64,000 nt of DNA from Antennarius striatus (Eukaryota > Chordata > Actinopteri > Lophiiformes > Antennariidae): contig NC_090797.1 of the NCBI RefSeq assembly GCF_040054535.1, positions 1,766,001 through 1,830,000 on the forward strand, read 5' to 3'. Position 1 is the first letter of the stretch. Every line of letters begins with the position of its first letter. Both the position numbers and the translations under genes were made by a program. The notes below the pieces were generated by a model. That model saw nothing but the letters and a program-made list of their open reading frames with translations, was not told the origin of the DNA and searched no databases. This document shows, piece by piece, positions 12,900-26,027 of the stretch.

Positions 12900-14400
12900 C
12901 TCTTCAACGTTCCGTGAACGCACCGCGCACCTGAGCCCGGGGGTGCTGGGGGGTGGGGGGCATTAAAAATACATCCGGATCCGCTCCACTCGCGTTTCAC
13001 TGAATTAATTCCATCAAAAAAAAAAAAAACTTCTGCTGGGGGGGGGGCAGTGACACATCGGGGCAGCTCCACCATATGTCCTCCTGTCTTACATACTCTT
13101 GATTATTTCGAGTTGGTGTGTGTGTGTGTGGGGGGGGGTGTAATTAAACGCACATTTTTTTGGGGTGAAATCCTAGAAATTACGCACTCCGGAGGCCTCG
13201 GAGATTTTTTTTAATTTTTCCTCCCCCCGGATCGACGCGCAGAGCCCGGGCTGCGGATCTTTGTTTGCATCGGAGACAACAAAGAGGGAAGATTATGGCT
13301 CTGCGCGAAGGGAAACTAGGACACGAAAAGGCGACCTCCTTTCTTACCATCGGGAGGGGGGGTAGTTGGGCTGGGGGGTGGGGGTGGGGGGGTAACAGCC
13401 CCGGCGACCATTTCATCTTCCCTGGAAGATGTGTGGACCTTGTTCTCAAAATTACGTCCGATTATGTTAAGCTTTTAAGCTGTTGTTTTTCGCACCATGG
13501 AATCCACCCCCCCCCCCCCACTCCACCACCCCCCTCTTCAAGGAATACAGTCATAACAGTGTCAATATCCAACAATGCCCCCAGACTGGGGCAAATACAG
13601 GATGTGTTTACCCATGGTGCGCTGGAAATGACGACGACACCTCCGTGTCATTTTTTGCGCATTTTACGCAAACGAACCCCCCCCCCTAAAAACAGCCTTA
13701 TAGACAGAAAAGGTGAATTCAAGGCTACTCACCGAGTGCTCTCAAGTTGAAATCTTCCTCCAGAGGTGGGGTGGGGGTGGGGGGGTCCAACTCGAAAGTC
13801 CGTAAGGTTGCGCGTCTGGAGCCGGAATAAAATAAAATAAAAAAACGCACAAAGAGTTTTTGGAGAAAGTCTCTCCGGGTTCGTCTGGAGATCCGCGCAC
13901 AGCTCTCCGATCCGGGAAAGGCGTCGTGTGCCCCCCCTCCCCCCCAACCAGCACCATCACCACCACCACCACCACCCTCTTCTGCCCCGTCACCCTCCTC
14001 CTCCTCCTCCTCCTCCTCCTCTCCCGTCTGCGCGTCTCTCTCTCCGCGGTCATCCGGTTCGCTGGTTCACCGGGGACACGGCGCTGCAGACTGCGCCGCC
14101 GCGCGTCTTGCGCCACCGATCAGCGCAGCTCGGCTCAGCTGCGCGGAGTTCAGCTGAGGTGAACCCCCCCCCCCCCCCCCCCCCCCCAACACCACCACTG
14201 TTACACAACCGGCCCCCGCGCGTTAAACGTTTAATAGGTTGGAGAAGAGGCGCGTTGGAAACGTCCGCAAAAACCCGGGCTGCGTCGGGATGACGGTGAC
14301 GGGAACGCTTCCCTTCCCGCCTCCGGCTCCGGCTCCGGCTCCCCCCTCCGCGGGTCGGCAAGCACAACAAGTTACCGGGGGGGGAAAAAAAAACGATTTT
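12900..14400. promoter_or_regulatory. GC-rich, CpG-containing block with G- and C-runs
   Basis: Base composition changes sharply from the AT-rich flanks. The block has many CpG dinucleotides, G-runs able to form quadruplexes (about 12941-12960 and 13352-13393), a (CTC)n tract near 13990-14020, a GCTCCG hexamer repeat near 14322-14340 and a 24-base C-run at 14164-14187. This resembles the CpG-rich promoter of an unseen transcript or a distal regulatory element about 12 kb upstream of wnt7b. I found no first exon with a family match, so the role is inferred from composition alone. Confidence 0.3.
14164..14187. repeat. Poly(C) tract
   Basis: A 24-base run of C inside the GC-rich block. Its exact length is likely uncertain, because such runs are hard to sequence. 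Confidence 0.9.
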
Positions 14401-15547
14401 CTTTTATATCAACTCACCTGATGTCACGTTTTCACTTCTTTAATCCCGGTTATTTCGGATTAAAAATGAACCAGGAGGTGTTTGCGCGCAGCGAAGTGGA
14501 TGAATTAAAACCTCAGTTCAGACACTTCCAAATAAAAATAAACTTGTTCTTTTTTCCTCCTTATTTTGAAGTCACAAGGACCTTAAATAAAATTAGCATG
14601 AACTAAACGGTCCCTCCATCCTGTCTGGATCACATTAACGGTCCGACCGCAGCTCAGCAGCTCATTATTTTCCTCTCATGCCAGCTAATAAAAACAGGAT
14701 TTCAGCGCGTCTCACACCTGCTTACCTGCGTTAATGAGCTGCTCTGGACATTAACGCGGGTTCACAGGTGAGTTCAGGACGAGTCCGGACCTGTTCGGGC
14801 TCAATCCGCCTCAACGAGCCTTTATTGATTAATCAATGAGGAGATGAGGAGCTAATATAGAAACCGATGACTCCAAAAAGTTAATAAAAAAAAGAGCTTT
14901 AAAAGCAACATGGAGGGGAATTTAGAGCTTCTTCTGCTGGTTTGGTGTGAATAGAAGGGAAAAGTCTGGGGATATTTTATTTATTGGGAACAGAGAGGAA
15001 AAATATTCCTTTGAATCAGAGCACTTCTCCATCTGTGTATCCTGAATTTTGGAATTTTCTGTTCAAAACAAGCGCAAAGACATCATTTCTAGTAGATATT
15101 TTTCCAGCACTTTTTATGATAGAGAAGTAATTAAATGTTATGTGTTCATAATTTAATTTAATGTAATAACAGACATTTAACATTTAAGAAATAAATAATA
15201 GAGTCTGGTGTTTCCAGATTTAGGCATTAAACTCACTCACTGATGTGACGTCACTGACAGGAAATAAGGAGCTAAAATCAATTATTTAATTGAAATTTAA
15301 AAAATACCCTCAAAGTGAATTATAGATTTATTTATTTTTTTAAAAGTTCTGTAACTGTGCAATAAAAATTGGTTTACAAGAAAAAAAATCGAAATTAAAA
15401 ACAGAAAATAAAACCAGGATGAGAAGATTTTTTAATTATGATCAAAACAGGAGAAAAAAAATCACTTCAAATTAATAACATGATTTAAAAAAAATAAAGT
15501 TTGTGTGTGTGATGTTTGTTTATTGTGTGCACCAGTCGTTCACATTT

Positions 15548-15549
<2 letters not shown>

Positions 15550-15625
<76 letters not shown>
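15550..15625. repeat. (CA)n microsatellite
   Basis: An uninterrupted (AC)38 tract, 90 bp away from the long (TG)n tract at 15716-15830. The two together form a large inverted repeat. Confidence 0.95.
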
Positions 15626-15627
<2 letters not shown>

Positions 15628-15712
15628 ACAATGTACTGGGAGGTTCGTCTGTATTAATAGAGGATATTTCAGATGAACTCAGTGACCTTATGCTGTGTAC
15701 AGTAGGCCTACA

Positions 15713-15832
<120 letters not shown>

Positions 15833-17363
15833 GCTGAGCATTATGGATGAAGCACGCAGAGATTAACAGGTGAGTTAAATTCACTTGGTGACACACACAC
15901 CCACACACACACACATACACTCTTTCTCTCTTTTTCCCTCACACACACACACACAGATATTTTTTAAGTTTAGATTTAAATAGTTTTAAAATTAAAGATT
16001 CATTTTTAGTTATTTATTTAAACTTATATTCAATAAAGAGGGTCATTATTATATATTATTTTTATTATATATTATTATATATGTCCAAAAAAAGTCAATG
16101 AGAAAAAATAAATATTTTTAACTTCATTACATTAACTAAACATTATTAAACTTTCATAATAATTAAAAATGACTTAATATAAATAATTATTAGTGTTTCT
16201 GAACTTCTGTGGTTTTTATATTTATTACATTTGTTCTCATTCTCCTTATGGATCATATAGATGGAGGCCGATAAACCTTTAAACATATAGATTTATTGTT
16301 TACTCGTCTCTTTTTGTGTATTTATTAAATAAATTATTTTATTTTATTTCTGTTTGAACTGTTCAGTCGTGACTTTTTGATCGTTTCTTTTCCTCTTTTC
16401 TGGATCTGATAAAACCAGAAACAACAGGTTTTTGTTTTGGCTTCAGATTCGGGATAAAAAAATATTTTTCACATCTAAACTGTAAAAGTTTAATGAAATA
16501 AAAGGAAGCATCAGCTCTGATTTTAAAAGGTGAGAGGAGAGGGTTAAATCCTCCTTTCGTGTCTCATGATGAAGCTGAAGCTGAAGCTGACACGCAGATA
16601 GCATTAGCGGCTAACCGAGGCCTCTGATTGGGGGAGGCGGGGTGGGAGAAAAGTGGGAGGAGCCTTGATCTCAGGACAAACTGATGCCTCCTCTTGTGGG
16701 CCCTCCCCTCGGATGAGGACCCCAGTTTATTCCCCCCTCCCCCCTCCGAAGTTCTGCAGTGCCACACCCCGCCCGCGCCATGGCGACGCCGGACGATCGA
16801 GGTCGATCGCGACCTTTTTCACCTTTGTTGTCGAATTCTGCTCTGATCGTTTTTCCAGGCGTGGAACTCCCGCGGATTCGTTTGGCTTCGACGCCGCAGG
16901 GTCATATGAGGTCATCATTCTGATTGGGGGAGGAGCGGGGGTAGATTTTGGGTGGGTGGGTGGGGGGGCAACAGGACAACCTCAGGAGTCCAACCCACAG
17001 AATAATCAATCACCAACTGGGAACAAAAGAACCGATCAATCACATATCACCACCGGGTTGCGCTCCATTACGGTTGTGTTTGTAGAAGTAGGTCGGCTGA
17101 GTCAGCGGTTGTGGGGTTCTTTTTACAGCCACGCCCCTTTTAGGGAACTAAAGGAAAACCCGGCGCCGGGTCAGAACCCGACTTCATCCGCGTTATCGCT
17201 TCATCAGCAATACGCCGGTTGCGTGGCGCGTCGCCGCCGGTTGCCACCGGTAACGGGTCAATGATTACCCAGAGGGCCTTGGGTGTCCTCACGGTCGAGT
17301 CAGAGCCGCCGCCCAACGAGAGCGGGGCAACTGTGGGCCGCAGCTGCTGTCTGCAACTCCTGG

Positions 17364-17481
<118 letters not shown>

Positions 17482-18865
17482 ACCATTCAGGAGCAGCACT
17501 CTGTTTTAGCATAGCGACACGCTAGCGGTCATTTCCCACAGGGAAATGCAGGTTTTGTGCCTGTGGTTTTCTTTTTTGCTCACCTTGTCTTGCAGGCTCG
17601 GCGGCACCGCCACGTGTTCTTACCCCACCGACCCGACGGGGGGGCGAATCAGCGGCCTGACCGCCATCCTCATGACGACGATGTTTACAAGCAGGCCTAA
17701 AAAAAAAACACTAAAAAAAAAACCCCGCGAAGCTAACGGAAATAGCGAGGAGGGAAAAAAGTGCCTCAGTCCTCTTCGGGTTTGGGTCGATTCCCACAGG
17801 TTGTCTCACTTAATAGCTGCTTTCCTGCGCCAGAGCGAGCTGCACAAACCCTCTCAGTCCCCCCCCACCCCCCCGACACAGAACAATGCCAGGAATGGCC
17901 GCGTTTGTGCAGCAACGCCAGTAGGACAACATCCGACGGCCCGATTCACTCAAATTCTCCCGCTTTCGGTCTGAAAGGTTGCATATGGCGTCGTTTTTGG
18001 GAAGGGTTTGGCACCTCAAACGCCACCGAGCCACGTTCCTGTCTCCTGGTGGTGACCCCGCCCCTGGCGCTCTGAGTTTGACCCCGGCCGTATCGTTAGC
18101 AGTATAAGTGGAGCAAATCGCCGGATCGTATCGCTCCGATTTCTCCCCTGTCCCTCTTCGGGGCCGGACGACCACAAGCGGCCATTGTCGTTGGAACAAT
18201 TGGGTTCTTATGGGGGGGGGGGGGGACGGCACCGCACTGAGTAAATTATAGTCCTGATGCCCCCGGAGAGGCCGGGGTAAAACTGCCGCCTCAGCACATT
18301 TTGCGACGGACACAGCTTTTCCGGGTCGTTTTTTGGTAAAACACTTTCAAGGCAACTGAAGGGCCTGCTGTCTCTCCTGCTCCCCCCCCCCCTCCCTCCC
18401 TCTCTCTCTCGGATTGAGGCTCCGCCCCTCCACTGTCTTCCCGCGCTTCCCATGGCTCCGCCCCTCCCACCCCTATCCCCTTTCCACATGACATCATCGG
18501 CACATCTGTCGTCCCAACAGGGTGCTGGTGACACAGACGGGCCACAACACTAGCCGTCGTCTCCACCCCTCCTCGCCCCGGTCCTGGTCGTCCATCTTCC
18601 TGCTTCCCCTGGAATCTCCAGGTGTCGTCTTGTCTTTTCTTTCTCGACACACCCTTTCCCACGTTGCATTGCATCCCAGGACGATGAGCCCCCCCACCCC
18701 CCACCCCCATTTCCTTCGATGTGGCGAATGCGTTTGAGCAGACAGGAAGTAGCCATTAAGCTAAACGGTCCCCGGGTCTGACCCCGGTTCTGACCCGTGT
18801 GATTGTTGGCAAACTCAATCAGAGATCGGCGCTGAGACGCCGTCGGATTCCAGCTACGATCTAGA

Positions 18866-18867
<2 letters not shown>

Positions 18868-18945
<78 letters not shown>
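18868..18945. repeat. (GT)n microsatellite
   Basis: An uninterrupted TG tract of about 78 bases. Confidence 0.95.
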
Positions 18946-18948
<3 letters not shown>

Positions 18949-19289
18949 ACAGGTTCTGACAATAAGACGAGGCCTGAAACGTTACGGGCCAAACTTTCTA
19001 AAGAGGACAGAAAGTTTCAGACGTGAAGCACGTGTTTGACTCCCAGAGCTTCGCAGCAATGAAGCAGAAACAGATCAGATCATTTGATCCGAACAGCAGG
19101 AGGGGGGGAAAATTATGGGATGTAAAGGAATAGAATTCATGCTACAGAAAAAATAAAAGTTTCTTCCAGTTGAAGGTGTTTTTATTTAAAATGAAAGGGT
19201 TGAAAGTGTTTTTTACTTTTAATTAAAATAATAAATCAGGATCTAGAAAGGAGAAAGTCCCTTTGCATTCAATCAATCCAATTTTTATT

Positions 19290-19290
<1 letters not shown>

Positions 19291-19335
<45 letters not shown>
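19291..19335. repeat. (CA)n microsatellite
   Basis: A CA tract of about 45 bases. It directly follows a short word (CAATCAAT then a T-rich core) that resembles a common fish retroelement end. Confidence 0.9.
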
Positions 19336-19337
<2 letters not shown>

Positions 19338-20358
19338 AGAGCGAGTGAGATCTGAGCAGGATTCCCAGAGAATTTTTTAAAAAATCCCCCAAAAAATTCA
19401 CTCTGACAATTTTAAAGAAAATGATAAAATTAAATACATTAATAAATATTAAGTGGTTTCCTATATTTAAAAAAGTATGCTGATGAATATTTTTTCCATG
19501 ACTCCCCGTATAAAAGAAAAAACCAAGAAGCAAATAAACCACAAGAAGTCAAATTAATTTTAAAAAAAGATTTTGAAATAATCACAACTAAAAATCTATT
19601 TAAACTTGGATTCCAGTCAAAACTCTATCGGATGGGATTTGAACCCAAGATGACACACATGGATAAAAGCTCTAGAACAAACCTGTAATAAGATTAACTA
19701 CATTTGATTACGCATGAACTGAAATTATTAGTTCATTATTTGTTATTAACATGTTGGAGAAATAAATAGCTCTAGTGTGTAAATATATTTTTATTTCTGT
19801 GCTTTTACTCAAAATTAATTTCATTACATGTAATAAAAGTGTGATTTTATTTTGAGAGTAGTAAAAAATTTTCAGAGAACATGTAACCCGAAAAAATATA
19901 TTAATTTAATTTATTAATTTAATATATTTAATATGTATATTGATTTATTTATCAATTTTTGAGACATTTCCAGAGTAGGAACCAAGATGCTGGAACCATT
20001 GAAGGATGGTGGGAACCGGGGGGGTGGATGTTCTGTGAAACACCAGAGTAAAGAGCCCCCTTGAGGATCTCGTAGCGATTAATTTAAACTCAAATCCTGT
20101 CAGATTCAACTCAACATCCAGTGATAATCTCCTAATCTGAGAAGAGATTAAAGGGAAAAATAATTGAACCCCTTGAATAATTTATCCACCGTTCAAATGA
20201 AACAATTTGAAGATGGAACCTTTATTAGCATATTTATCACCTCTGCTGTGACAAAACTCACAATACCTACTATTATCGCGCCGTTAAAGAAATAATGTGG
20301 TGTCAGATCGACGTGAGGGGACCGAATCTACCTGTTAAAGTAGTTCCCCCGTGCTGTG

Positions 20359-20372
20359 GCGCCCTCTGCTGG
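20359..20372 (-). promoter_or_regulatory. CTCF-like binding site, minus orientation
   Basis: On the minus strand this reads CCAGCAGAGGGCGC, which fits the core consensus CCASYAGRKGGCRS at all 14 positions. It lies about 5.7 kb upstream of the wnt7b start codon and 2.7 kb from a second, oppositely oriented site. Binding is inferred from the motif only. Confidence 0.5.
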
Positions 20373-23090
20373 CCGGGAGTGGAAATGCAAGTTGAAGGTT
20401 CTGCTCTGATGTCTGTGTAACTACAAAGTCCTCTACAAAAAAAAGAAATAATAAAGAGGGAAGTTTATTGAGATTAGATATTCATTAGATTCATTTTTCA
20501 TAAAAATAAACGATTTTCCCACTTGCTGAAATATGTTTTCATTTTGGAATGAAACTTTCCGTCTGTCGTCTCTCTTTTTAGTATTTTTGGTCTCTTATTC
20601 TGAACATCTGCAACATGTTTGATGTCTCAGAATCCTTTTCTATTTTAAAAGTGATCCCTCACGGTATCGTTGAAAATACCCATCTGCTCTCAGAAGGGTT
20701 CAAGATGCTGCGGAGACAATAGCCGCTCCACGGTGGAATGGTGTTCTGTCAGCTTCGTTGGTTTTCATGGACGCTGGGACAGAGTAAATTAGAGCTGATT
20801 ACAGGCCTGCGTCTTTATGTTCTGTCGTAAATACTCTCGTTGCTTGTAGTTTATCAGAGACACCCTTTAATCCTTTGGAGACCAAGGGACCGTGTTCATT
20901 TTCTTTAACCAGACTCAGATTTCTGGGGCATTCCAGGGAGCGTATTACCCTTTTACATTTATCGTTACCATTTGTGCGTCTTGTTATCACTTAGCAGCAC
21001 ATATAACGTAGAATAAAGCTCAATTTATAGGTGTGTGACCTCAAAGAATTAAAGAGACACACGTAATAAAGACGACCCAGGCCTTTAATACACATTAAAA
21101 TTCGAGGTTTGTGACTTTTTTTTATTGTTAAATGTTAAAAAAATTAATGTTATGTCATTTTTTTAGGGATGGGTTGCACATATGGGGTGTATTTTCTGCT
21201 GCAGATGAACACCAGACTGGGGTAACTGGGATGAAGAACAGTTCATGTTGAAGAAGGCAAAGCAAACAATGTGCTTCTTTTCTTTTCTTTTTTTAATTGT
21301 TTTTTCTTAAAAGCAAATAAAAAAAGTCTGCAGACACTTGCAGCCGAAAACGGCGGCGTTGGGGTTTACGGCGTATCCCGTCCAGGCCCTGAGTTTTCAA
21401 ATGAAGACGTTTTTACACACTTTTCTTGGAGTTTGAGCTTTATTATTAAGATCGACATCAAAGCCTGACGGATCAGGAAGGAGGAAGCCCAGAGGAAATA
21501 GTCTGAAGGGTTAAAATGGAGGTGATGCACCCCTACTAAATATTTTTAGACGTGTTTTTTTGTTTTTGTTGAAATAAGGATGGAACTTTTTAAAGTTTTT
21601 TTCTGTTTCTTGAACTTTAAAAGTTATCTTTTACTGACGGTCGATGTTTTTTCCAGCCTTTGTGTCTTAAATGTGGTGTCGTTTTGTAGTGATTGTCGAG
21701 TGTTTTGGGATTTTTGTCTCAGTTGGTCGCGGTAATGGCGACGATAGTAAAAGAACATCTTTATTATTCATTGTCAGTCTTTGTTTCGTCGCTCTATTGT
21801 TGTTTCGGTCTGGAAACGTTCTATCGGACAATGCGGCACTGTTTCTACAGTTTGTGACACTCTGAGTGAGAACATTTACAACCAGAAACGTTTTTTCTTA
21901 TTTCAAACATTTCTTTCTCAGAGCAGATTTTGTTTAAAAAGTCCTAAAGATGTCAAATAATTAGAAATTTCAATCAATCTAAAGCTTTCATGTGGCATCA
22001 ATGAAGCAGCTGATGTGGATCAAGTGTGACCTCAATGCTCTGTCTGACTAGCGCTATGCTAAATAACATTGATTTAAGCACTCTGCTTAAGCAAGTATGC
22101 TAACATTATATATTAATAATAATCATTGTATGTAATCATATTAAAATACGTACGTATAGTTCTAATATCTACCATTAAGCATTACTAACAGACACAACAA
22201 CAAACAACAACAAGATGGGGACACGAGTGTTGGAGCTGCGTGAACAGAGCAGTGCTGCCCCCGAGGCCATTGTGGCAGAAAGTGGAACTGCAGGACAGCA
22301 GTCGGATGTGGAGGCGTCGTTTGTTCGTATCACTGAATGTTCATAAGCCGAATGTTTGTATGTTGAGGACTACTTGTATATATATAAATGGGGGGTGGAG
22401 GCTTCTTTACCCAGGATCCTTCAGTGTCTCGGATCACCACTGTGTGTGGAAGCGATTGTCATGTTCAAACTCATGTTGACCACTTTTGTTCTCTTGTGCA
22501 GGTAGACTGATCAGATGTTTATCTTTATGATGGACTCAAGACAAAGGGCCAATAACTCCCCCCCATTAATCCGGACTCTTCAGAGCACCCTCTGGTTTCT
22601 GCCACATCCCAACATGTTTCCTGTCAAACACACATGTCCTGAAACCAAACGTCGTGTTCTTTATTTTATTCCTCCTGTCAAACCCGATCTGACATCCTGA
22701 GGAAGAATTCCTCCGCAGCCCCCAAAACTTTCCGATTCTGCACGTTCGCCCCCGGTGCGTAACGTGATAAGAACCAGACCCCTCTGCCCGCGGGTCCACG
22801 CTGCTTAAGTGCTATCTTGGCTTGGAAATTGTGGTTTAGGCGGATTATTTTGACAGAACCCGAGAGGTAGTAGGAGGGAGGGGGGAACACCGACACTTTT
22901 GTCTTTGCCAGAGTGGTGGATGGAGATGGTCTGACGGCCCAGATTCTTCACGATATCCAAAGTAGTGATTATTCACAAAACTTTTCCTGGTTTTTGCAGA
23001 ATGAAAAAGAGTCTGACAGACATTTTTTTATAACAATCCTGTACCTCAAAAGGTAGAAACACAACCTGTCGCGACAATTTCTTCATGACA

Positions 23091-23104
23091 CCACAAGGGG
23101 GCGC
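23091..23104 (+). promoter_or_regulatory. CTCF-like binding site, plus orientation
   Basis: CCACAAGGGGGCGC fits the CTCF core consensus with one mismatch, at the pyrimidine position. It points toward wnt7b and away from the site at 20359-20372. Confidence 0.4.
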
Positions 23105-23211
23105 ATCATTTGTGACGCAGCAGCAGCATCAAAAACCTTATGGACACAGCAATATCTAACTGTACATAGGATCCCTATTTACAGTTGCTCATGAGTATGA
23201 GTAAAGAGCTA

Positions 23212-23245
23212 TATTGATACTTTATTGATTCCTGAGAGGGGAATC
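23212..23245 (+). mobile_element. Retroelement-tail-like fragment
   Basis: The run around ATACTTTATTGATTCC followed by GAGAGGGGAAT matches, from memory, a very common interspersed sequence of fish genomes. Only this short fragment is visible, and the parent element cannot be named. Confidence 0.35.
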
Positions 23246-23854
23246 GGTTTTCGTTATAGTTGTTCTGCTCCAGAAAAAAAACATAGAAAATGTCAGAATA
23301 AGGAAAAAAAAGCTAAAAAGAAATCGTAATAGAGAATAGATAAGAGAATAAATATGTCTGCACAGGTAGCTTTTAGTGTCCTAGCCTCAACTTGATGTGA
23401 CGTATCTGTTTGCTAGCGTATGAAAATTCGCTAGCTGCTCACAGACAATTGAGCTTTTTCAAGTTTGTCAGTAATTTATGTAGAATAAATGTTGGTACAT
23501 CTTTCCTACTGTATTTTTCAGAGTGACTGGTGTCTCTAAGACGTATTTTGAGTGCCTTATATCTGTTGTTGCTAAGATACCTGTTTGAAACAAGGCACAA
23601 TAACTTTTATTCCACATCTACATTATAATTACGTTTTGTCGTTTGTTCATTTGCATGAGTGTTAAGCTAGAAAACCAGTTCCTTGAAAATAATATAAAGA
23701 TCAAACACGTAAGATGATGTAAAACTAAAACTAAAATGAAGTCTTTGATGTTTACATCTTACTCCCCCATAGGCCTATATAAGAATGGAGGTCAATGATA
23801 CACTAGTGAGATGTACTCGTCAGGCGATCACAACCGTTCGTTCATCTTTCACAA

Positions 23855-24165
23855 CATGGAATTCTCTCTATACATCAATGGAGCAGGAGACATGACCGAC
23901 GACGGAGCGCTGATATTATTTACAGATTTGCAGGTGCCCATGGTCATTTATTCCGTACCCTTTCCTGTCATGAGGTGGGAAAGAGGGTAGAAGAAGGTTC
24001 AGAGTTTGTATGTTCTTGCCGTGTCTGCCTGGGTTCTCCAGCTTGATATAATTAACATCTAACCCCAAAAGATTTCGTTTATTGCATGTCGGTTTTCTCC
24101 CGAGTACTTCGGTTCGCCAAACATTCTCATTCAAAATCGTTCTCAGGAAAAAAAACACCACATTC
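23855..24165 (+). repeat. Dispersed repeat, copy A
   Basis: This segment aligns in the same order with 39648-39950, with many substitutions and small gaps. Shared blocks include GAATTCTCT, ATCAATGGAGCAG, CCTGTYATGAGGTGG, AGTTTGTATGTTC, CCAAAAGATT, GGTTTTCTCC and an A-rich end before ACACCACATYC. The middle resembles the well-known fish sequence around AGTTTGCATGTTCTCC. Both copies look old and non-coding. The family is not identified. Confidence 0.6.
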
Positions 24166-25439
24166 AGAGATGCCGAATGCAATCCTGTTGCTCTAACTCC
24201 AAAACCAAACCCATGAAATGTTCCTCTATGCTTCTCCTCCGTCAGCGACACCACATGAATTACAAACGACAGACGCTCCGGTACATTCATGCAGCTATAA
24301 AACGCTCATAATTCATTCATTGAAGGCGTTGCTGTAGGATAAGCTTGGATATGTTTTACATTTTCAGGCATGGATGCCCTCCTACTCTCAACAGTCCATT
24401 CTGAAGTACCGGGTCCGGCCTGTAGGTGTCGCTGGTTTGCTGCACAGATGCTGCTCCCTTTTTCAAGACAGATTTCCTTTTGAAAGCTTTTTCCTGCTGA
24501 CATTACGGAACAATATGTTTCTGCTTTGTGTAAACCATCACGGGTCAGGTGCTTTTGTCACTGTCTCCACAATCAAATACGACTCTGAGCAGTTTCTTTT
24601 GAGGATGATCCACCTCATGGTGTATGCGCCAGATTTTGCACACTTATTTTTAGAGGTAAAAGTTTGCAAAACTGGTTGATTTTTGAAGGTTGGTGGTTAA
24701 TATTTAACTTTTTTGTGCACATTTTTAAACATCAACATGAAACCTTTGTCAGTTAATTTTCCTTCCCATTTTCCCTCCATCACCTCTCAGTATGAGATGC
24801 ATCTTCACTGTCAACTTGATCCATTGCAGGTGTGTGACGTCACGAAACATTTCGGTTAATCAGTTTCCATTTATCACCCCAGCAACAATGATTTTAACTT
24901 TGTGTTTCACTCATCCGTCAGACAGAAAATTTTATGCAGAGGCATCAAACAAAAATTCAACTTCATAGTCATTTATGGAGGGTTATTAACATCCATAACG
25001 TGTGTCCAGTCCTCTCAATGAACATGTCCAGGTTGTTTCTGGGAGTTTATGATGTATTGCAAAAAAAACTATCACTTTACTGAGGCTACATAACCAACCT
25101 AATAGCAGAGTTCAACATATACTGTCCTGACCTGATTTGACAATCAAACCTGTGTCACATGATAAAGGTGCAGCAGCCAATCAGAAGGAAGTGACGTAGC
25201 ATCTGACGCAAAACCAAAATATATTATTTGACAATGAAAAGTCTGAAATGACATAAAATCCTTTGCCTATGAGACAATCGATCATTCAAGACCTCAGGTT
25301 GTTCTTCTTCTCATCTTTTTTCTCCTTTGTTCACCTTATTTGGTAACGATAACATGAGTTATCTGTAGTTTACAGGGATGAAAATGTGAATTAATTATGA
25401 GCGTTTTATGAATTTACTTTTACACTTTTGGTTAAATAT

Positions 25440-26027
25440 TTTCCCCCACTCTGCTGGTCTGACCCCTCCGCCGCCCTGTGCGTCAGGAACTGTGGAATTA
25501 CGCGCGAACCTCCAGCAAAATACAGAACTGTGAGCGCGATATTGATGATAAAGAGGGAGGTAGAGTGGGAGGTTTGTCCTGGGTGGGGGTGTGGATGCGG
25601 GGTTCGGGATTCATCCCAGGGGCTGGAGCGTCGGGGGGCGGTAACTGCCCCCCACCCCCAAACCCTCCACTGATTCCACATCAGTCTCGCTTTTGGAGAC
25701 GTGAGCGGCGCGCATCGTACCTCCGGACCCCCGTTCGCCCCCACCCCCTCTCTCTCATTCCCCACCCAGTCCTCTATCAGTCCAGGTGGCAGAGCGCGTT
25801 TCGGCCGTGGGATGCAGCCTCTCGTCTCCGACCCACGGACTGCGGAGTTTGGAGCCGCCGCAGCGCGCAACGGCTCCAGGAGCTGAGGACGCAAAGAAGA
25901 CCCGACGCTCATGCGTTTGTTTCCTCCTGGGACTTCAGTTTAGAGGATTTTACCTGTTGACCTTCTTTTTTCTTCCCGTCTGTCGAACCGCAAAGAGAGC
26001 AGAACCAGTCGGGTTCAATGCGCAACC
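25440..26027 (+). promoter_or_regulatory. wnt7b: Putative wnt7b promoter and 5' UTR
   Basis: A GC- and CpG-rich segment lies immediately before the wnt7b start codon, in contrast to the AT-rich DNA upstream. It has no clear TATA box. Its composition fits a CpG-type developmental promoter plus 5' UTR; the start site is not resolved. An upstream ATG at 26018 is in another frame and soon stops. Confidence 0.5.

Larger units (their letters stand above)
7300..12900. other. Intergenic DNA with simple repeats, no gene recognised
   Basis: Nothing here supports a gene. It holds A- and T-runs (8622-8639, 10363-10379), a CA-rich tract at 10811-10858, an (AAAT)n tract at 12784-12810, and a perfect 15-bp hairpin at 10032-10066. 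Open frames up to 170 codons on the minus strand near 12.1-12.6 kb have no recognisable domain. Confidence 0.6.
20400..25400. other. Intergenic DNA upstream of wnt7b
   Basis: No gene is supported. It includes two CTCF-like sites, a retroelement-tail-like word at 23212-23245 and one copy of a dispersed repeat at about 23855-24165. The rest is unremarkable AT-rich DNA. Cis-regulatory elements for wnt7b may lie here, but none can be seen without comparison to other fish. Confidence 0.5.

Noticed and set aside
16653-17264. 203-codon open frame on the plus strand
   Set aside because: No domain, no splice context and no family similarity. It lies in GC-rich DNA, where stop codons are rare.
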